From contig JAPYTY010000094.1 in NCBI GenBank assembly GCA_029942065.1, positions 1 to 7,377 of the forward strand: a DNA stretch of 7,377 nt, in the 5' to 3' direction. This DNA comes from Acidobacteriota bacterium. GTDB lineage: Bacteria > Acidobacteriota > UBA6911 > RPQK01 > JADFOI01. The translations under genes and the position numbers were made by a program. Below the pieces are notes generated by a model that was given only the letters and a program-made list of their open reading frames with translations, did no database searches and was not told the origin of the DNA. This document shows, one piece after another, positions 5,716 through 7,377 of this stretch (the stretch's first letter is position 1; the number at the start of each line of letters is the position of its first letter).

Positions 5716-6615
5716 TTATCCGCCCTCGGAAGAACTGCCCCTCAAGTGCATCTGGACACCCTCCACCGTAAAGGCGATCCCTTCCGGGCCAACCTTGAAT
5801 TCCCCTTGAGGGACAAACACTCCCTCCGATGGGATGTTCATGGAACCATCGGCCTGGGGGGCAACCAGGTCTGCAGCGATCGTTTCCACCGTCTGGGATT
5901 TGATCCTTAAAAGGACGGAGTGGGACACCTGCGGGTTCACCACCAGAAAGCTCACCGACTCTTCGCAATGGTAGATGGTGGCCTCCGGGACCTCTTGATC
6001 TTCTATCACCAGTAGATACTCCCGGGTCGGCAGGAAGAGCTCAACGTCGGTCTCCTCGATCTCCTCCCCGATCTCGGCGGCGATGTCAACCATTTGCAAA
6101 CCCGTATTGGTCCCAGCCCAGAACAGCACCCCGGACATGGCCAAAACAGCGACAGCCAGACGACGCCAGGGAAAAGCCTGCCGACCCGACCGGCGGCCCC
6201 AGAAGGCAAGTACCAGCGGAGGCACCAGTAGCAGCAGATCCTGCCAGAAAGCCTCTCCAGCCGTCCGCTCCAGCAAACTGCCGAAACAGCCACAGGCGGC
6301 ATCGGGATCTCTTAAACCATTCATCACCAGCCAATAATTACGTCCGGTGAGAAAAACAAAGAAGGTCACCAGCAAGGTGGTGGGAATCAGAATCCAGATC
6401 CGGCGAAGGCCCAACAGCAACACCGTTCCCAGCCCCGCCTCCAGAGCCAGTGCCAGCAGCGTGACGGTTCGAGCCGAGAATAGAAAATCCAGTTCCTCCA
6501 GCTGGATCTGCTCGGCAAACGCCCCCGGTTCCAGTCCCTTGGCCCAGGTGGCCACCAGCAGCACCAGGCCCAGGAAGATGGCTCCTGCAGTTCCCAGCAA
6601 CGGCTTCCATTTCAT
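5716..6615 (-). CDS. MauE/DoxX-like membrane protein with C-terminal extracytoplasmic domain
   Basis: A 299-residue protein starting at ATG 6615, with GGAA four nt upstream on the minus strand. It has about five hydrophobic segments (roughly 7-24, 49-69, 72-91, 125-140, 152-168). CGCFG at 108-112, in DAACGCFGSLLERTAGEAFWQDLLLL, is the typical redox-type motif of MauE-like proteins in the DoxX superfamily. MauE is needed for methylamine dehydrogenase maturation and is thought to act in thiol/disulfide exchange. No other mau gene is present, so methylamine use is not implied. With a basic N-terminus inside and five segments, the tail (about 185-299) would face the periplasm. That tail looks β-rich (TIYHCEESVSFLVVNPQVSH at 213-232), loosely like a cupredoxin, but has no complete copper site. 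Only three cysteines occur: C108, C110 and C217. It is the first gene of the minus-strand cluster and lies 108 nt before the small secreted gene. Confidence 0.75.
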   Translation of the reverse strand: MKWKPLLGTAGAIFLGLVLLVATWAKGLEPGAFAEQIQLEELDFLFSARTVTLLALALEAGLGTVLLLGLRRIWILIPTTLLVTFFVFLTGRNYWLVMNGLRDPDAACGCFGSLLERTAGEAFWQDLLLLVPPLVLAFWGRRSGRQAFPWRRLAVAVLAMSGVLFWAGTNTGLQMVDIAAEIGEEIEETDVELFLPTREYLLVIEDQEVPEATIYHCEESVSFLVVNPQVSHSVLLRIKSQTVETIAADLVAPQADGSMNIPSEGVFVPQGEFKVGPEGIAFTVEGVQMHLRGSSSEGG

Positions 6616-6669
6616 GGCTTTCCATAGTATCGATTCGAAGGTACCCCTAGCAAATCAAGGAGGGGCCGT

Positions 6670-6688
6670 CGCTGGTCTTCGACCAGCG
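6670..6688. repeat. Second copy of the TTC-loop hairpin
   Basis: CGCTGGTC (6670-6677) pairs with GACCAGCG (6681-6688) around TTC. Positions 6670-6702 match 2094-2126 at 31 of 33 bases in the same orientation. It lies 55 nt upstream of the MauE-like start, in the divergent intergenic region. Confidence 0.8.
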
Positions 6689-6709
6689 CATTCCAGGTTC
6701 CACGTTCCA
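6689..6709. repeat. Heptamer array next to the second hairpin copy
   Basis: CATTCCA (6689-6695), GGTTCCA (6696-6702) and CGTTCCA (6703-6709) continue in phase after the hairpin, as in the array at 2113-2147. This copy is shorter. Confidence 0.7.
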
Positions 6710-6724
6710 CGTGTCCGGAGTGTG

Positions 6725-6800
6725 GGAGGCGCCTCAGTGCGCCGATTCCGGAAGCCGCTACAACAACCTTGCTGTGGGCGCACTCAGTGCGGCCCCTACA
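6725..6800 (-). repeat. Inverted copy of the REP-like module, second stem lost
   Basis: Read on the minus strand this repeats 2172-2255: a 19-nt exact match (6767-6785 to 2186-2204) and an 11-nt exact match (6754-6764 to 2207-2217). GTAG tetranucleotides lie at 6796-6799 and 6758-6761 (as CTAC on the plus strand). The first hairpin is retained with one mismatch: CGCAC 6779-6783, loop TCA, GTGCG 6787-6791, with further GGG/CCC pairing outside. The second hairpin is absent; TTCCGGA follows GCGGC directly. A degenerate GGCGC/GCGCC hairpin (6728-6743) closes the far end. Confidence 0.65.
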
Positions 6801-6815
6801 CTCACCTTTCAGGGC

Positions 6816-6833
6816 TCGCTCCGGAAGGAGCGA
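6816..6833. repeat. 7-bp hairpin with GGAA loop
   Basis: TCGCTCC (6816-6822) pairs with GGAGCGA (6827-6833) around GGAA. It has no GTAG neighbour and no T-run. It lies in the non-coding stretch between the inverted REP module and the next hairpin. Confidence 0.6.
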
Positions 6834-6845
6834 CAGCGTCTGAGT

Positions 6846-6862
6846 CAGGGCGTCCCGCCCTG
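6846..6862. repeat. 7-bp hairpin with TCC loop
   Basis: CAGGGCG (6846-6852) pairs with CGCCCTG (6856-6862) around TCC. This is another short, perfect triloop hairpin of the kind clustered in both repeat-rich regions; no terminator features. Confidence 0.6.
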
Positions 6863-6869
6863 GCGCAGT

Positions 6870-6920
6870 CTTCTTTGTGCCTTTGTGGTGAATATCTTCT
6901 TCTGTGTCTCTGTGGTGAAG
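6870..6920 (-). repeat. Two units of the 'TTCACCACAGAGACACAGA' type repeat
   Basis: On the plus strand unit 1 (6870-6893) and unit 2 (6896-6920) both read CTTCTT(t/c)TGTG(c/t)CT(t/c)TGTGGTGAA with small changes. Minus-strand translation gives HHRDTEEDIHHKGTKKT, a phrase known as a spurious protein made from a dispersed intergenic repeat in many environmental genomes. It is non-coding. Confidence 0.7.
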
Positions 6921-6949
6921 TCGGCACGACCCAGCTGGACGTGAATATA

Positions 6950-6966
6950 AATTCATAATATGAATT
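6950..6966. promoter_or_regulatory. Candidate TetR-family operator palindrome
   Basis: AATTCAT (6950-6956) and ATGAATT (6960-6966) are perfect inverted arms around AAT. The site is 31 nt before the regulator's ATG and overlaps a CATAAT -10-like hexamer (6954-6959). TetR-family regulators usually bind such palindromes next to their own gene, so autoregulation is a reasonable inference. The MauE-like gene is divergent, but its start is 335 nt away with repeats between. Confidence 0.5.
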
Positions 6967-6980
6967 CCAATTTCAGTGAA

Positions 6981-6986
6981 TATATT
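6981..6986 (+). promoter_or_regulatory. Candidate -10 hexamer for the TetR gene
   Basis: TATATT matches the -10 consensus at 5 of 6 positions and lies in an AT-rich zone (6944-6990) that contrasts with the GC-rich surroundings. No convincing -35 was found at 16-19 nt spacing. Confidence 0.3.
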
Positions 6987-6997
6987 GTAAGCTGTTC

Positions 6998-7377
6998 ATG
7001 GAGGAAAAATTGCCCGACGGAGTTTCCGGTCAGCTATCCAGGAAAGAACGCGCCTTTCTTCAAAATCGCGGTGAAATCATCAGCGCCGCTGAGAGCATTT
7101 TCGCCGAGAAGGGGTACGTGTCGACGACCATGGAAGAGATCGCACGGCGGGCGGAGTTTGCGGTCGGCACTCTGTACAAGTTCTTTGAGAACAAGGCCAA
7201 CCTGCATACGGAAATTCTCCACACCAAGCTGGATCAACTGGAGGAGGAGGCGTCTGCGGTCTTTGAGTCGGCCGGAAGGCCCTTGGAAAAAATCGAAAGC
7301 TATTTCCATCTGCGCATCAGCTTTTTCTGGAAACACCAGGAATATTTTCAACTCTTGTTCCAGGAGACCGCCACCAC
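6998..7377 (+). CDS. TetR/AcrR-family transcriptional regulator, 3' partial
   Basis: The frame is open from ATG 6998 to the end of the window (126 codons plus 2 bases), so only the N-terminal part is seen. Residues 26-72 are a textbook TetR DNA-binding domain: EIISAAESIFAEKGYVSTTM, then EEIARRAEFAVGTLYKFFENK with the helix-turn-helix at about 44-63, and LHTEIL. The remainder (from about residue 75) is the start of the helical ligand-binding domain, too variable to name an inducer. A better-supported start may be TTG 7010, which has a GGAGG 5 nt upstream. A palindrome at 6950-6966 is a likely operator. Regulated genes may lie downstream outside the window or include itself. Confidence 0.92.
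   Translation, partial: MEEKLPDGVSGQLSRKERAFLQNRGEIISAAESIFAEKGYVSTTMEEIARRAEFAVGTLYKFFENKANLHTEILHTKLDQLEEEASAVFESAGRPLEKIESYFHLRISFFWKHQEYFQLLFQETAT
7000..7004 (+). promoter_or_regulatory. GGAGG ribosome-binding site inside the annotated TetR start
   Basis: GGAGG begins with the G of the ATG at 6998 and is followed by five A residues and an in-frame TTG at 7010. No Shine-Dalgarno sequence precedes ATG 6998. TTG 7010 may therefore be the real start, with a protein four residues shorter. Confidence 0.45.

Noticed and set aside
5716..6615. Methylamine-utilisation locus
   Set aside because: Only a MauE-like protein is present; no methylamine dehydrogenase subunits, MauD or MauG occur nearby.
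6616..6665. Promoter for the MauE-like gene
   Set aside because: TTGATT and TACTAT are visible on the minus strand but are 23 nt apart, too far for a σ70-type pair.
2093..6800. Composite insertion sequence carrying the three-gene cluster
   Set aside because: No transposase, no terminal inverted repeats of IS type and no target-site duplication can be seen; the flanking repeats are short modules in mixed orientation.
6612..6956. Minus-strand 114-residue open frame
   Set aside because: It is a translation of intergenic repeats (HHRDTEEDIHHKGTKKT and WNAL-type words) with no protein-like conservation pattern.

Overview
The window looks like a chromosomal segment from a Gram-negative-type environmental bacterium with moderately high GC. 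The gene order GerMN protein - RNase PH - RdgB, the large secreted proteins built from Ig-like modules, and the short intergenic repeat 'words' fit Acidobacteriota or a related uncultured lineage. That placement is inference; no marker gene here settles it.

Layout. (1) Positions 1-2092, plus strand: a compact housekeeping operon with a GerMN-domain protein (5' end outside the window), rph (RNase PH) and rdgB (XTP/dITP pyrophosphatase). rdgB overlaps rph by 47 nt. (2) Positions 2093-2380: a convergent intergenic region packed with repeats: a perfect 9-bp hairpin, a heptamer array, two REP-like hairpins each preceded by GTAG, and an AT-rich repeat. (3) Positions 2381-6615, minus strand: three genes read 6615 to 2381. 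They are a MauE/DoxX-like membrane protein with a C-terminal extracytoplasmic domain, a small secreted protein, and a large secreted matrixin-type metalloprotease with a duplicated C-terminal module. The last two are 5-8 nt apart and probably translationally coupled. (4) Positions 6616-6997: a divergent intergenic region carrying a second set of the same repeat families plus others, ending in an AT-rich promoter/operator zone. (5) Positions 6998-7377, plus strand: the N-terminal part of a TetR-family regulator, running off the window.

How the genes relate. The plus-strand operon handles RNA 3'-end processing and nucleotide-pool cleaning. The minus-strand cluster is an envelope/secretion module whose substrate is unknown. 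Copies of the same repeat modules sit on both sides of this cluster: one as a direct repeat (2094-2126 and 6670-6702), the other inverted (2172-2255 and 6725-6800). The cluster may therefore be an accessory block flanked by REP-type sequences. The most interesting observations are the GTAG-headed REP pair with a stem-loss derivative in the inverted copy, the metalloprotease paired with a small secreted protein, and the cysteine distribution in the cluster.
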